A DNA stretch of 64,000 nt from Methylomarinum sp. Ch1-1 (GTDB lineage Bacteria; Pseudomonadota; Gammaproteobacteria; Methylococcales; Methylomonadaceae): assembly GCF_030717995.2 (NCBI RefSeq), contig NZ_CP157743.1, positions 2,816,501-2,880,500 of the forward strand, given 5' to 3'. A program made the position numbers and the translations under genes. Below are positions 8,165-17,855 of the stretch, piece by piece; the stretch's first letter is position 1; each line of letters opens with the position of its first letter. Below the pieces are notes generated by a model. It was given only the letters and a program-made list of their open reading frames with translations, was not told the origin of the DNA and did no database searches.

Positions 8165-8253
8165 GCTGTAGTGTTGAGTTTTCAGCTCAACCTACAGCGA
8201 TGACCAGACAAACTCGATCATTGCGATGATTGAGTTTGCCAAGCTAAGGAAAA
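8165..8253 (+). terminator. Two consecutive hairpins after the EF-hand gene
   Basis: GCTGTAG-TGTTGAG pairs with CTCAAC-CTACAGC (8165-8198), and ACAAACTCGATCAT pairs with GATGATTGAGTTTG further on. Neither is followed by a long T run, so they may be processing or repeat hairpins rather than strong intrinsic terminators. Confidence 0.4.
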
Positions 8254-8311
8254 GGGAAGGGCGTTAAGCTTCCTTCGTGCACTGGTTACACCTACAAGAT
8301 GAGGCTGGAAA

Positions 8312-8629
8312 ATGATTGTCACGACTAGCGAAACGATTCCCGATCAAAGCGTTGCCGAGATACTCGGCGTTGTGAGCGGTAATGTTGTTCAATCGAAACA
8401 TATCGGTAGAGATCTGATGGCTGGCCTCAAATCCATCGTCGGTGGCGAGTTAAAGGGCTATACAGAGTTACTTGCCGATGCGAGGAATCAGGCGATAGCA
8501 AGGATGTTAACAGAAGCCGAAAGAAAAAATGCCGATGCGATTGTTAATGTGCGTTTTTCCACCAGTCAAGTCATGGAAGGAGCTGCCGAAATTATGGTTT
8601 ACGGCACCGCCGTGAAGCTAAAGTCTTAG
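8312..8629 (+). CDS. YbjQ/UPF0145-family protein
   Basis: This 105-residue protein has the typical pattern of the YbjQ family: TSETIPDQSVAEILGVVSGN at the start, GGELKGYTELLADARNQA in the middle and AEIMVYGTAVKL at the end. Members form a pentameric barrel and were once labelled heavy-metal binding because of the fold. No biochemical role is established. The length is normal and the start is clear. Confidence 0.88.
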   Translation: MIVTTSETIPDQSVAEILGVVSGNVVQSKHIGRDLMAGLKSIVGGELKGYTELLADARNQAIARMLTEAERKNADAIVNVRFSTSQVMEGAAEIMVYGTAVKLKS

Positions 8630-8853
8630 TCAAGATACGGTTTGATCAATTCCATCGAAAGTCGCTTTGATACTGATTTCTACCATTTGTCTTCTACTTC
8701 ATCTTATTTGATGAACGCCTTTCCTCCCATTCGTCGCCTGTGAAACGCCATAATTACATGACAGCGTACTGATCTAAGGCTTTAAAATCACCAAACTTCG
8801 AAATTTTCGCCATTAAATGTGGCTCAAGCCGATCCAAGGCGTGATTTATATTT

Positions 8854-8871
8854 ATAGTATAATTATACTAT
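8854..8871. repeat. Perfect dyad ATAGTATA-N2-TATACTAT, copy 1
   Basis: An 18-bp palindrome with 8-bp arms and a two-base centre (AT). The same arms recur at 49171 and 50011, and the latter lies immediately before a gene start. It is a candidate protein-binding site. Outside it, TCTATTTT and CCCCGAAGC are shared with the 49171 copy. Confidence 0.55.
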
Positions 8872-9029
8872 ATTCTATTTTTGTCAAACCAATCTACCCC
8901 GAAGCTATCGAGAACTAAGCAAGGTTCCGAGTATCTTGAACATCTAATATCAATTAGATGATGCACGATAGGTTATGTACATTCCCGATTGGGTGGGATT
9001 GAGGGTCGATGCCTGTTATTGCGCCGAGT

Positions 9030-9911
9030 TTAATATGCTCCGGCATTGTCTAGATCATAATTCTTTTGCTGTTCCAGCCTGGCTAAGGCGCGCAAGTTAT
9101 CAAGCACCTGTTCCAGCACGTTGCAATCACTGTCTTTGGGGAAAACCATATAGGAAGGCAATTTAAATTGTGGACTGTCTGGCACCCAATGCAGCTGTTG
9201 GCGCCTAATCAAGGGTTCGGCTATACGCAGCGGTAAAAAACACGACCCTCCATTGCTGATGACCAATTGTATGCCCAGCCAGCCGATATTGACCACTTGA
9301 GCAGGCCGTTCAAGGTCAGGGTAGCTGATGCAATGCTGTGCATAAAATGCTGGTCCCCAATCGACATAGACATAATCATCATCCGGCCATGGTTTAGTCG
9401 GATCGGTCGTCAGTAATACCAATGTTTCATCGAACAGATGTTCGATCATGACGCTGGGGCTATGTTGGGGGGTATACATTAAACCGATATCGATAGTGCC
9501 TTCGATCAATCTGCGCGTCAGGTCTTCTTCGAAACCGATGTCACAGCGTAGAGAGACGTCGGGCATTTGCTTGTGAATTTCACCGATCCAGTGGGGTAGC
9601 ATTTCTTCCCATAAGGCGATGCGAGCGCCGACCGTTATGCTGGCTCGAAATCGGGTTGGGAGCCCTATATCGTGGCGCGCCTGTTCAAGCGTCAATAATA
9701 ATGATTTTGCATGGCGCATGAAGCGGTGACCTTGTTGGGTCAGATGGGCGCCTGAGCGGTTGCGCACGAACAGCGAGACTCGCAGATAGGATTCTAACCG
9801 CTGTATTCGCGTACTCACTGTCGACTGAGTGACATAAAGTCTGTTGGCGGCTTCCTGAAAGCTGCCGTTGGCGGCAACGCTTAAAAAAGTTCTGATTTGT
9901 TCTATGTCCAT
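9030..9911 (-). CDS. LysR-family transcriptional regulator
   Basis: The 293-residue protein has the LysR winged helix-turn-helix at residues 1-60 (EQIRTFLSVAANGSFQEAAN, LYVTQSTVSTRIQRLE) and a periplasmic-binding-protein-like effector domain from about 90 to 285. It is transcribed away from the operon starting at 10158, so it is the natural regulator of the efflux genes 11566-15742 through the 9912-10157 intergenic region. The co-inducer is unknown; LysR control of EmrAB-type pumps by aromatic acids is common. Confidence 0.9.
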   Translation of the reverse strand: MDIEQIRTFLSVAANGSFQEAANRLYVTQSTVSTRIQRLESYLRVSLFVRNRSGAHLTQQGHRFMRHAKSLLLTLEQARHDIGLPTRFRASITVGARIALWEEMLPHWIGEIHKQMPDVSLRCDIGFEEDLTRRLIEGTIDIGLMYTPQHSPSVMIEHLFDETLVLLTTDPTKPWPDDDYVYVDWGPAFYAQHCISYPDLERPAQVVNIGWLGIQLVISNGGSCFLPLRIAEPLIRRQQLHWVPDSPQFKLPSYMVFPKDSDCNVLEQVLDNLRALARLEQQKNYDLDNAGAY

Positions 9912-10157
9912 AGCGATATTATATCGATATATTCGATATTAAAGTCCAATAAAAATCGTTTGTCTTATATCATATTCTGATCCTATAGTATTTAACAAGC
10001 TGGCTCTCGAGCCGCATTTCTGTCATTCAACCGAGATATCATTATGTTGTCACTCAATATAGCTTTAGGAAGGATTAGATCTGCTGCAGGGACAAAGACT
10101 TACCTAAACTCCATCCATCATAACGAAATGATCAATTCCATACTCAGCCGTATCCAT
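9912..10157. promoter_or_regulatory. Divergent promoter region, LysR / efflux operon
   Basis: The segment is AT-rich next to the regulator gene, with repeated ATATCGATAT and ATTCGATATT motifs at about 9918-9940. T-N11-A type LysR boxes are plausible there. No single promoter can be fixed by eye. The longer frame starting at ATG 10044 lacks protein-like character before the lipoprotein start at 10158. Confidence 0.4.
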
Positions 10158-10967
10158 ATGATTAAACTGCTTTTGGGCTTGTCATTGCTGTCGATATTGG
10201 TCGGCTGTCAAGGCCAGGGATCCGCTCTCAAATTGGCGGAATCGGTTAGACCTAAAGTACAGAAGATCATGGTTGTGGCGGTCGAGGCGCCGCCTCTAGA
10301 AGTGATTCCCGATTTACTCGAATCCCGTCTGCCGGTTTATCAGAGTTTTCATAATATGGCCTTGCCCATATCGCCAGAGCGAAAAATCTATCGGAATTCG
10401 GGGGGCATCCTGATCACCGGTCATGTAGGCCGTGATGACATTGTGGATATTGCGGATTTTTCAGAATCATCCGACACGATTAGGGGGTTACACTCCATTG
10501 ATGAACAATCCCGCGCTTGGCTGCCAACATTGCTATTGGCAACGGAAACGGCCATGCAATTAAATGCCGATTCTTTTCAAACGGTCCCGGCTTCTTATAT
10601 GCGTCAATTGCCATTACGCGAGCGTGACGCCGATCTCGTCGGTTGGCGGTCGGCGATAGCGCGCTGGTATCAAGGGCGTGAGGCTGATTCTCAATATGCG
10701 GGCCTTAAAGACATTGATGCAGTGCTTGAACTCGGTATTGCCGATTACAGAGTTGTGCATGGACACGCAACGCTACAGCTGCTGTTTAAATTAATCGATC
10801 CGGAATCTGGTCGGATTATCGCTAAAACCCGCGTCAAAAGCAGAGCTTTTCTAGCGGCTGCTTCACATCAACTTAACCATGATGGTGCAAAGTTTAAGCT
10901 GTTATTCTCTGATATGGGGGGGCGTTTAGTCGCACAAGGGCTACAAGAGATGAGGTTAAAGATTTAA
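10158..10967 (+). CDS. Putative outer-membrane-type lipoprotein
   Basis: From ATG 10158 the protein of 269 residues has a lipoprotein signal MIKLLLGLSLLSILVGC, with C17 as the lipidated cysteine. An upstream ATG at 10044 would bury this signal and is less likely. The remaining sequence is soluble and contains no family motif I know. It is the first gene of a row that continues with a membrane protein and a tripartite pump. It may be transcribed with them, though the gap of about 60 bases to the next start leaves that open. Confidence 0.7.
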   Translation: MIKLLLGLSLLSILVGCQGQGSALKLAESVRPKVQKIMVVAVEAPPLEVIPDLLESRLPVYQSFHNMALPISPERKIYRNSGGILITGHVGRDDIVDIADFSESSDTIRGLHSIDEQSRAWLPTLLLATETAMQLNADSFQTVPASYMRQLPLRERDADLVGWRSAIARWYQGREADSQYAGLKDIDAVLELGIADYRVVHGHATLQLLFKLIDPESGRIIAKTRVKSRAFLAAASHQLNHDGAKFKLLFSDMGGRLVAQGLQEMRLKI

Positions 10968-11030
10968 CGTTTGTTAATGCCGTGTTTTTCGCCCCGGTTC
11001 GTGATCCAGACGATAATTGAGTTGCCACTG

Positions 11031-11450
11031 ATGAAAAGTGAAGCTTCGATTTTGCGTAAGTTATTAACCGGCATCGTACTGCTGGCGATCGCCACTGTTC
11101 TGTTCGATACCTTGTTAGAACAACTGCTTCACTTATTGCATACATCGTTTGAGTTATTGGAATTTATTCTCGATACCTTGGTTGAGCATATCTTTAAAAC
11201 TGATCGTTATACATCACAGTTGATTGCTTTTTATTTAATGATGCTGGCAGCCGCTGTCGTTGTGTATAAAGCTGGGAAACGGCTGCTTGGCAGCTATCGC
11301 AAGATGAAAAATAGTCTTTTCGAAGCGCGTATAGGATTGAAAAACAAGGTTAGGAAATATTGGCAAACCATGCGCTTGATCGACAAGATCCAATGGGGGA
11401 GTGTATGGGTGGTTAGCGGCTGCTTATTACTATGGGGATTGTTTAGTTAA
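11031..11450 (+). CDS. Small two- or three-helix membrane protein
   Basis: The protein of 139 residues from ATG 11031 has hydrophobic segments at about 10-30, 60-82 and 118-136, separated by basic stretches (KAGKRLLGSYRKMKNSLF). No conserved family is recognised. A TTG start at 10971 is possible but gives an unlikely leader. Position suggests co-transcription with the lipoprotein and the pump genes. Confidence 0.65.
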   Translation: MKSEASILRKLLTGIVLLAIATVLFDTLLEQLLHLLHTSFELLEFILDTLVEHIFKTDRYTSQLIAFYLMMLAAAVVVYKAGKRLLGSYRKMKNSLFEARIGLKNKVRKYWQTMRLIDKIQWGSVWVVSGCLLLWGLFS

Positions 11451-11565
11451 TCGATTAGCGATGGTATTGGATGCAGTTTATTTAGTAACCGGAAGGAGCC
11501 CGAAAATATGAAACATAGTTGCGACGAACGATCTTCGCTTGCAAACAACAGACAAGTGGAGGCGC

Positions 11566-13146
11566 ATGGCTGTCATTTACGATAAAAAATTGCGCGGCTG
11601 GCGCTTTGTATTATTCAATGCCTGTCTCGGTCTGGGACATGCTGTGGTCTTGTTCAATGCCGGTGCTTATATCGCGATGTTGCCTCGAGTTGCCGGCGGC
11701 TTGCGGATTCCGCCGAGTTTCGCCACCTGGACCCAAACTGACTACATGATTGGATTGGCTTTGGCGTTTCCTGTCGGCATATGGTTTTCGCGGCGCATCG
11801 GTGAATACCGTCCTTTTGTCTGTGCCTTTGTCTTGTTCGCGCTGGCTTCGGCGCTCTGTCTTTATTGCACCTCGTTATATGCTTTTCTTGCCGGCCGCAT
11901 TCTGCTAGGTTTTTCGGGCGGGCTGACGCTGCCGTTAGGGCAATCGATGATTCTAAAGGAGTATCCAGATCGGCGAAAATCGATAGGCATCGGCGTGTGG
12001 AATCTATTTACCTTGACGCCCTTTACTTTCGGGCCGCCGTTAGGAGGATGGATTGCCGATTATTTAGGCTGGCGCTGGTTGTTTCTGTTCAATATACCGG
12101 TCGCCTTGGCGATTGCCGGCATCGTCGGAGCTTTATTGTACCGGCGAGGCGCCCGCATCATGCGCCGGCGTTTCGACTGGGTCGGCTTTAGCATGTTGGT
12201 GATCATTTTAGGCAGTTTTCAAACTCTACTCAACCAGGGCAATGATTGGGATTGGCAACAGTCGTCTTATCTTCAGACCTTAATGGCGATGACGGTGGTG
12301 ATGTTGATTTATTGGGTTGTATGGGAATTAAGCGTTCGTCATCCCTTTCTCGATATCCGTTTATTCGCCTACCGTAACTTCACGATTGGCGCGCTAAGCC
12401 TTTTTTTCGGTTTTCTCTGTTTTCAGGGCTTGTTGTCGATGTTGATCGTGCAGCTGCAGTTGTCATTAGGTTATTCATCATTTTTGGCTGGCCTGGTATT
12501 CCTGCCTATGGCTATTTTTTCCAAACCGGTGGCCGGTTTTTTTCATCAATTGATCAAGCGTTATGACGCTCGTTTATTGGCTTCGCTCAATTTATTAGGC
12601 TTCGCCGCAACCTATTTCTGGCTGAGTCGCTTCGATCATCAAGACGCCTATGCCCAATTGTTTTGGCCGAAATTGTTGGAAGGCGTCTGTCTGGGTAGTT
12701 TTTTTGCTCCGCTGACAGCCTTATTACTGCAGGGCTTGCCAACGGAACGGCAGTGGCGAGCGGTGGAGCTCGCCAGCCTGATGCGTATCGCTGCCGGCGC
12801 TTTTGGCATATCGTTGCAAGGCATCGTGCTTTACCAACGCGCGCCTTTCCATATGACCCGTTTAGCCGAGACTCAGTCGCCGTTTGACTCCAGTTTTTCG
12901 CAAATGATCGAGACATTGGTAGTCAGTGGCCTTTCGGAATCCACTGCCTTGATACGCTTCGCCGCTATCGGGAGCCGGCAAGCGACGATTTGGGCCTTGA
13001 ACGATGCTTATTGGATGGCGGCTTGTGTATTTGTCGGCTTATCGATTCTGGTCTGGTTTGCTCATCCGACTCAGCCGGCAAAGAAACCGACGCTGATTCA
13101 AGTTATACGCCGCCGGGCTATGGCTTTGCTGATGAGGGAAGTATGA
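11566..13146 (+). CDS. DHA2-type MFS drug efflux transporter (EmrB-like)
   Basis: The 526-residue inner-membrane protein has the length and 14-helix pattern of the DHA2 family. The motif A-like loop follows helix 2 (FPVGIWFSRRIGEYRPF), and motif C-like LNPLFTLTPFTFGPPLGGW equivalents appear as FGPPLGGWIADYLGWRW. It would export hydrophobic or acidic compounds with protons. I use ATG 11566, preceded by GGAGG, instead of the weak TTG at 11539. Its stop overlaps the next start (ATGA), so it is in an operon with the outer-membrane factor and the adaptor. Confidence 0.88.
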   Translation: MAVIYDKKLRGWRFVLFNACLGLGHAVVLFNAGAYIAMLPRVAGGLRIPPSFATWTQTDYMIGLALAFPVGIWFSRRIGEYRPFVCAFVLFALASALCLYCTSLYAFLAGRILLGFSGGLTLPLGQSMILKEYPDRRKSIGIGVWNLFTLTPFTFGPPLGGWIADYLGWRWLFLFNIPVALAIAGIVGALLYRRGARIMRRRFDWVGFSMLVIILGSFQTLLNQGNDWDWQQSSYLQTLMAMTVVMLIYWVVWELSVRHPFLDIRLFAYRNFTIGALSLFFGFLCFQGLLSMLIVQLQLSLGYSSFLAGLVFLPMAIFSKPVAGFFHQLIKRYDARLLASLNLLGFAATYFWLSRFDHQDAYAQLFWPKLLEGVCLGSFFAPLTALLLQGLPTERQWRAVELASLMRIAAGAFGISLQGIVLYQRAPFHMTRLAETQSPFDSSFSQMIETLVVSGLSESTALIRFAAIGSRQATIWALNDAYWMAACVFVGLSILVWFAHPTQPAKKPTLIQVIRRRAMALLMREV

Positions 13147-14582
13147 GCCGCATTTATCACCATGTGCTTGTCCTGGCTAGTACGTTGTTGCTGACCAGCT
13201 GCGCTTGGTTTCCTGAGCCGACTGAGCGGGCAAAGACTATCGCGATGCCCGCGATGAACAAAACGCTGGCCTCGGCGCGTGCAAACCTGCCGGTTAGCGA
13301 TCGTTGGCCGAGACAGGCTTGGTGGGAAATATTCGGCAGCCCGGATTTGAATGATCTGATTGAGACGGCTGTCGCCGACAATCCCGATCTGAAGGGAGTC
13401 ATGGCCCGTTTGCGCCAGTCTCAGTCATTGGTTGATGAACAGGCGGCTGAGCTTTATCCGACCGTCGAAGCGAATGTCAGTTTCAGCGCCCAGCGATTTT
13501 CAGCCAACAGTACGCAGGCCAAGTTAGCCGGCGAACATTTCCGTCAATTGTTGCTCAATCCATTCGTGCTGCGTTATCACTTGGACTTGTGGGGACGCGA
13601 CAAAGCGGCGCTGGAAGCCGCAATTGGCAAGGCGATGGCCAAGGAAACCGAGCTGGCCGATGCGCGTTTATTGTTGTCCGTGGCGGTGGCGCGCGGTTAT
13701 TTTGACCTGGCGGCCTCCACCGAAAAGCAACGCATCGCCGAACAGCTGGTTGCCTGCTATCAACGTTTGATGACCCTGATTCAAGTGCGCGTCGACAACG
13801 GTTTGGCTACGCCGGCGCCGTTGTTAAGGATGCAGCTTAAATTGAATGAAGCCCGACAACAGCTGACTGCTGTCGGCGCCGAAATCGAACGACAACATAA
13901 CCAGCTGGCCGCCTTAGCCGGCAAAGGCCCGGATTGGGGCAGGAAGCTGGTCGCCGGCTTGACGCCGTTGCCCGAACGTTTGCCGTTGCCCGAACAACTG
14001 CCTTTGCATCTGCTGGCCCACCGTCCCGATGTGATAGCGACCCGACTGCGCGTGCAGGCGGCGGCCCAGGAAATCGAAGTGGCGCGGACCTCATTTTATC
14101 CCGATGTCAACCTGATTGCCTTTTCCGGTTTGCATAGCGTCAGTATTAGCGACTTGCTATTGGAAGGCTCCAGTTTGGCCTATGCGGTGGGGCCTACGCT
14201 GGAATTTCCGATTTTCGAGGGGGGGCGTTTACGGGCTCAATTGAATTATCAGCAGGCCGGCTACGATGCCGCGGTTGAACACTACAATAGTCAGTTGCTG
14301 AAAGCGGTACAGGAAGTCGCCGATGCCTTGACCTTATGGCGGGATCTAGATGGCCGTTTGCAGGAACAGCGGGAGATGGTCGCCGCCGCCAACGAATCCC
14401 GACGCCTTGCCGAGTCTTTATGGCGGACCGGTCTAAGCGATCTGCGTAAGCCGTTTCAAGCGCGAGCCGTCGAATATCAAAGGCGCTTGGATTTGGCGCA
14501 ACTGGAAGGCGATTATTTCAAAGCTGCGACCTCTTTGATTAAAGCGCTGGGGGGCGGTTACGCCCGCACCGATGGACTCTGA
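13143..14582 (+). CDS. NodT/OprM-family outer-membrane efflux lipoprotein
   Basis: The 479-residue protein begins with a lipobox signal ending TLLLTSC (C20). The TolC-like repeat architecture follows, with WWEIFGSPDLNDLIETAVAD near residue 60 and LLAHRPDVIATRLRVQAAAQ near 290, both standard for RND/MFS-type outer-membrane factors. It would form the exit duct for the MFS pump. The start is fixed by the ATGA overlap with the preceding gene and by the lipoprotein signal. Its stop overlaps the adaptor start. Confidence 0.9.
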   Translation: MSRIYHHVLVLASTLLLTSCAWFPEPTERAKTIAMPAMNKTLASARANLPVSDRWPRQAWWEIFGSPDLNDLIETAVADNPDLKGVMARLRQSQSLVDEQAAELYPTVEANVSFSAQRFSANSTQAKLAGEHFRQLLLNPFVLRYHLDLWGRDKAALEAAIGKAMAKETELADARLLLSVAVARGYFDLAASTEKQRIAEQLVACYQRLMTLIQVRVDNGLATPAPLLRMQLKLNEARQQLTAVGAEIERQHNQLAALAGKGPDWGRKLVAGLTPLPERLPLPEQLPLHLLAHRPDVIATRLRVQAAAQEIEVARTSFYPDVNLIAFSGLHSVSISDLLLEGSSLAYAVGPTLEFPIFEGGRLRAQLNYQQAGYDAAVEHYNSQLLKAVQEVADALTLWRDLDGRLQEQREMVAAANESRRLAESLWRTGLSDLRKPFQARAVEYQRRLDLAQLEGDYFKAATSLIKALGGGYARTDGL

Positions 14583-15742
14583 TGATGCAAAAAAATATTC
14601 GACCTAAGGAAATTATTCGTCAACGTAATCGCCGTTTAAAGGCGGTGACCTTGTTCATATTGCTGGCCAGTCTGGCTTATTTCGCCTATTGGTGGTACCT
14701 GAACCGGGATTGGGTGACGACCGATGACGCCTTTGTCGGCGGTCATTTGATTAAATTAAAAGCCCAAACCGACGGTACGGTCGTCGAGATACTGGCCGAA
14801 AATACTCAAGCGGTCAAACGCGGGCAGGTGCTGGTTCGTCTCGACGGAACCAAAGCGCAAATCGACCTGGAACAGGCGCAAGCCGAATTGGGCGAGACAG
14901 TGCGCAATATCGTGACGTTAAATGCCGAAGTTGAAACTTTGCGTCAGCGCATTGCAGCAAAGAAGGCAACCATGGCCCTAATCAAACATGATCTTGACCG
15001 TTTCGTTGCCGCCCAGCGCGAGGGCGCGGTTGCCGATCAGAAAGTTGAAAACGCCCGCGACAGGCTCATGGCCTTGCGAGCGACGATCGCCGAAATCAGA
15101 GCCGAAAAAAACGGTTTGCAGGCCCAGGTTTTAGGGGGAGCTGTCGAGACACACCCGGCCGTCGAGAAAGCCAAGAGTCGGGTTCGTCGCGCTTTCCTGG
15201 AATATCAGCGTCGCAATGTCAGGGCGCCGGTATCGGGAGTGGTGGCTAAACGGCAGGCTCAGGTGGGCGATTCGATTAAGGCCGGCGCGTCTTTGTTGGT
15301 GATCGTGCCGCTCGACGACCTCTGGATCGATGCGAACTTCTTGGAAACCAAAATCGCCGATATCAGGCCGGGACAGTCGGCAGAAATTAGAGTCGATGCC
15401 TATGGCGATGAGTTGCTTTATCACGGCCGGGTGCAAGGGATCAATCCAGGAACCGGAAGTTCTTTCGCGCTGTTGCCGACCGATAATTCAAGCGGAAACT
15501 TCATTCATATCGCCGAAAGAGTGCCAGTGCGCATCGGTCTGGATGCCGAAGAACTCAAGCAAAACCCGTTACAGCCGGGCCTTTCCACGCTGACTCGAAT
15601 CAATATCAGCGAGTCGGGCGATGCCTTATACAGTTCGTCGGTCAACAGCGATGGCGATGCCTATCGAACCCAAATATATCAGCACGAATTAGACGGCGTC
15701 GAGCAACTGATCGATAGGATTATTGTCCAAAATCAAGGGTAG
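14582..15742 (+). CDS. HlyD/EmrA-type membrane-fusion protein
   Basis: The 386-residue adaptor has one N-terminal membrane helix (about 21-42), the signature VTTDDAFVGGHLIKLKAQTD of EmrA-type proteins, a lipoyl half-motif (TVVEILAENTQAVKRGQVLV), a coiled-coil hairpin at about 95-190 and the second lipoyl half (RRNVRAPVSGVVAKRQAQVG). It bridges the MFS pump and the outer-membrane duct. It closes the operon begun at 11566 or earlier. A second ATG three bases on is equally possible as start. Confidence 0.9.
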   Translation: MMQKNIRPKEIIRQRNRRLKAVTLFILLASLAYFAYWWYLNRDWVTTDDAFVGGHLIKLKAQTDGTVVEILAENTQAVKRGQVLVRLDGTKAQIDLEQAQAELGETVRNIVTLNAEVETLRQRIAAKKATMALIKHDLDRFVAAQREGAVADQKVENARDRLMALRATIAEIRAEKNGLQAQVLGGAVETHPAVEKAKSRVRRAFLEYQRRNVRAPVSGVVAKRQAQVGDSIKAGASLLVIVPLDDLWIDANFLETKIADIRPGQSAEIRVDAYGDELLYHGRVQGINPGTGSSFALLPTDNSSGNFIHIAERVPVRIGLDAEELKQNPLQPGLSTLTRINISESGDALYSSSVNSDGDAYRTQIYQHELDGVEQLIDRIIVQNQG

Positions 15743-16226
15743 CAGGCAGGGCTACCTTATTAAATGAATGAGTGGCAAAACAGAAATTAACGACAAATAC
15801 GCCTAAAGTAAGTTAAACGTTTATACCCCGCCCCGCGTGCACGGCCAATTTTGCCCCGGTGGCGGTTTTTGGCGGCTTGCTTCGCGAAGCCGCCCTACGT
15901 TGGCGGATCCGCTGCGCTTGATCCGCCCTACCGGTACGGGTAGGGTGTGCTGACGATAGGAAGCGCACCGTTTTTGATGCGCTTCAAACAGTTCGGCACA
16001 TCCTATGCAGGCAAGGCTAAATTGGCTTCGCAGCCGTAGGGTGATTCGCCGCCAGGCAATCCGCCTGATAAGCACAATGGCTAATTTTGCCCCGGTGGCA
16101 TTTTTTGGCGGCTTGCTTCGCGAAGCCGTCCTACGATGCGGGTAGGGTGTGCTGGCGATAGGAAGCGCACCGGTTTTTGAAGCGCTTCACGCAGTTCAGT
16201 ACATCCGAAGGCAAGACGGTGCTTTT
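15743..16226. repeat. Composite dispersed repeat block A
   Basis: The block starts with TTAAATGAATGAGTGGCAAA (also, inverted, near 31455 and 49965), continues with CGCCTAAAGTAAGTTAAACG, then has hairpin-rich GC modules GGCGGCTTGCTTCGCGAAGC and GTGTGCTGACGATAGGAAGC. The last module occurs twice here (about 15950 and 16150). Related modules recur in blocks B (22180), C (31010) and D (49430). No open frame of interest lies inside. It behaves like a mosaic of BIME/REP-like palindromic units. Confidence 0.7.
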
Positions 16227-16856
16227 TTACTTTTTGATGTTAAAGCGGCAAGTGCAGTCGCCTTTAGCCATGCACGTCAATAGTTCTACGTTTCGATCGA
16301 GCAAGTTAGACATCAATGCTATATCGAATTGACAAATCTCTTGATGTTGTTGGGCGAGGTCATGATAAACACAATTATGCGCTTGCATGTGGATATGATC
16401 CGGATCGCCGTTATCTGTCGTTTCGACTTGATAACCCAGGTCGGTCATGATGACGAGTAACTCTTCAAGGCGCTTTTCCAGGTTTTTCCCTTCAAACCGG
16501 TCGCGTAATTTTTCCGCCAACCTGATGCCCAGTCTTTGCATATAGCCTCGAAAGCGTTCGGGGCTGATTTCATCCTGCAGATCGCTCAATATCAATTCAG
16601 AAAACCAGGCGTATTGCTTGGGGAAATAATTGATCCCTTTGTCGGTGATGACATAAATGGTGACCGGACGACCGGCGGTTTTATTGAGGGTATTTTTTTT
16701 GATGTAGCTTTCGTTTTCAATGGCGACAAAATGTTGCTGTACCGCCGTTCTGGAAATATCCAGGGCATTGGCGATTTCGTCGATACTCAGCCCCGTCCTG
16801 TTTTTCATTAACAAATCAAGAATTTGATGCTGTCGGGAACTAATCTTTTGTAGCAT
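16227..16856 (-). CDS. SufR-like Fe-S winged-helix regulator (paralogue 1)
   Basis: The 209-residue protein from ATG 16856 has a winged HTH (residues 8-75, LSIDEIANALDISRTAVQQH) and a C-terminal cysteine domain. C162 and C175 are separated by 12 residues as in SufR, followed by C195, C201 and C203 (CMAKGDCTC). SufR-type proteins repress or activate according to the state of a bound Fe-S cluster. An upstream ATG at 16919 adds an unlikely hydrophobic leader. It differs from the copy at 22621 at only a handful of positions. The role in this locus (NO, oxygen or iron sensing) is inference. Confidence 0.8.
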   Translation of the reverse strand: MLQKISSRQHQILDLLMKNRTGLSIDEIANALDISRTAVQQHFVAIENESYIKKNTLNKTAGRPVTIYVITDKGINYFPKQYAWFSELILSDLQDEISPERFRGYMQRLGIRLAEKLRDRFEGKNLEKRLEELLVIMTDLGYQVETTDNGDPDHIHMQAHNCVYHDLAQQHQEICQFDIALMSNLLDRNVELLTCMAKGDCTCRFNIKK

Positions 16857-16966
16857 GTCTGGCCTCGTCCGGTACAGTCTAACGAATACTAAAGATAGCA
16901 TAGAAAACATATAAAACATTTAAAATAAATAAGATTCATAACTATGGGCGGAAATAAAGATACTTT

Positions 16967-17260
16967 TTGCTCGAATTATTCAGTGCTTCAGAAACGAAGT
17001 CAGGACAAGAATGTAAGCACCATACTAAGTCCGCTATTTCGTTAACCCGGATATTTCATGAAGAGAATGGAATTTCAGGGATATCGGACGCAGAAGGTTG
17101 GATCTACTTCACGGATGTCATCGCAGACTCTGGCTTGAGCGATTGCTGCTCAGGCTACGTGATTTATAGGTTGAAATACTTGCAGATAAAGCGCCCGTGC
17201 AATGAGAGTTTTGTCCGTGATGCCGGTTATTTGGAGGAAAAGGAGGAGTTAAGAACCTAA
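16967..17260 (+). pseudogene. Decayed small reading frame, copy 1
   Basis: The frame from TTG 16967 (LELFSASETKSGQECKHHTK onward) corresponds to the one at 23338, where it starts MGEIKILFPELFSALETKSG. Here the ATG and first codons are put out of frame by an indel near 16950. It is divergent from the Fe-S regulator. Cysteine-containing stretches (ECKHH, DCCSGYVIY) are conserved between copies, but I recognise no family. It could be non-coding duplicated sequence. Confidence 0.3.
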
Positions 17261-17404
17261 TTACATTTAGTCATCTTCTTTGGATTTATCGTAAGGCAAT
17301 ACTTTAAAAGGGGTAGTCAATTAGCGCCTCCTGATACAAGATATAGGGGTGAAAGAATTAAAAGATCCAGCTAAAACGAAATTGATTCTGGAAGCAGGTC
17401 GAGA

Positions 17405-17816
17405 GTAAATATTCAGACTGATCACACGAAGTAACCTATAGCCCATGCAGCTGAGCGACCGAGATTTAAGCCAACTTGATGAAGAAGAACTTCTGAATTT
17501 ACCGGAAGAAGTTCTGCGCCATCTTTCCGTGAAATTGCTCAATGATTTAAAAGAGGCGCGCGAACGCTTAAAGCAAAATTCCCGCAACAGCTCCCGGCCG
17601 CCCGGCAGTGAAGCGTCCTGGGAAAAAGAGGCCGGTCGGAATGATGCCGGCAACGAATCGGAAACACAGCGGGACACAGCGGGTTCTGACGAAACACCAC
17701 CGAGTCCAGCCAAAGAATCAGACGAGGACGCCTCGAATATTCTTACTCTGACCCCAAATATTCTGACCCCAAATATTGCAAATATTGCGAAGAGCCCGAA
17801 GAGCCCGAAGATATAG
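17405..17816 (+). pseudogene. IS66-family transposase N-terminal fragment
   Basis: The frame from ATG 17445 gives the region found near the N-terminus of IS66 TnpC proteins: an acidic helix, then ARERLKQNSRNSSRPPGSEA and WEKEAG. Coherence is lost near 17730, where short repeats TCTGACCCCAAATATT (twice) and GAAGAGCCC (twice) mark the breakpoint. Forty bases upstream of the ATG, GTAAATATTCAG at 17405-17416 has the GTAA start of IS66 terminal repeats and so should be the left end. The catalytic part is missing. Confidence 0.65.
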
Positions 17817-17855
17817 GAAAGTGGGGTTGAAATTCCTATCCATTATCCATCCATC

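Larger units (their letters stand above)
16223..17308. repeat. 1.1-kb direct duplication, copy 1
   Basis: This segment matches 22617-23700 nearly base for base (offset 6,394, few differences and small indels). It contains an Fe-S regulator gene, its upstream region, a decayed small reading frame, and the last 45 or so bases of the third regulator gene, which is complete only next to copy 2. Copy 1 was therefore derived from the copy 2 locus and truncated at 17308. Confidence 0.85.

Noticed and set aside
8854-8871. dif or matS chromosome-segregation site
   Set aside because: The 8+2+8 dyad lacks the XerC/XerD arm sequences with 6-base spacer and the GTGAC-N3-GTCAC pattern.
9906-10157. Longer start (ATG 10044) for the lipoprotein gene
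   Set aside because: It would place 38 non-signal residues before an obvious lipoprotein signal peptide.
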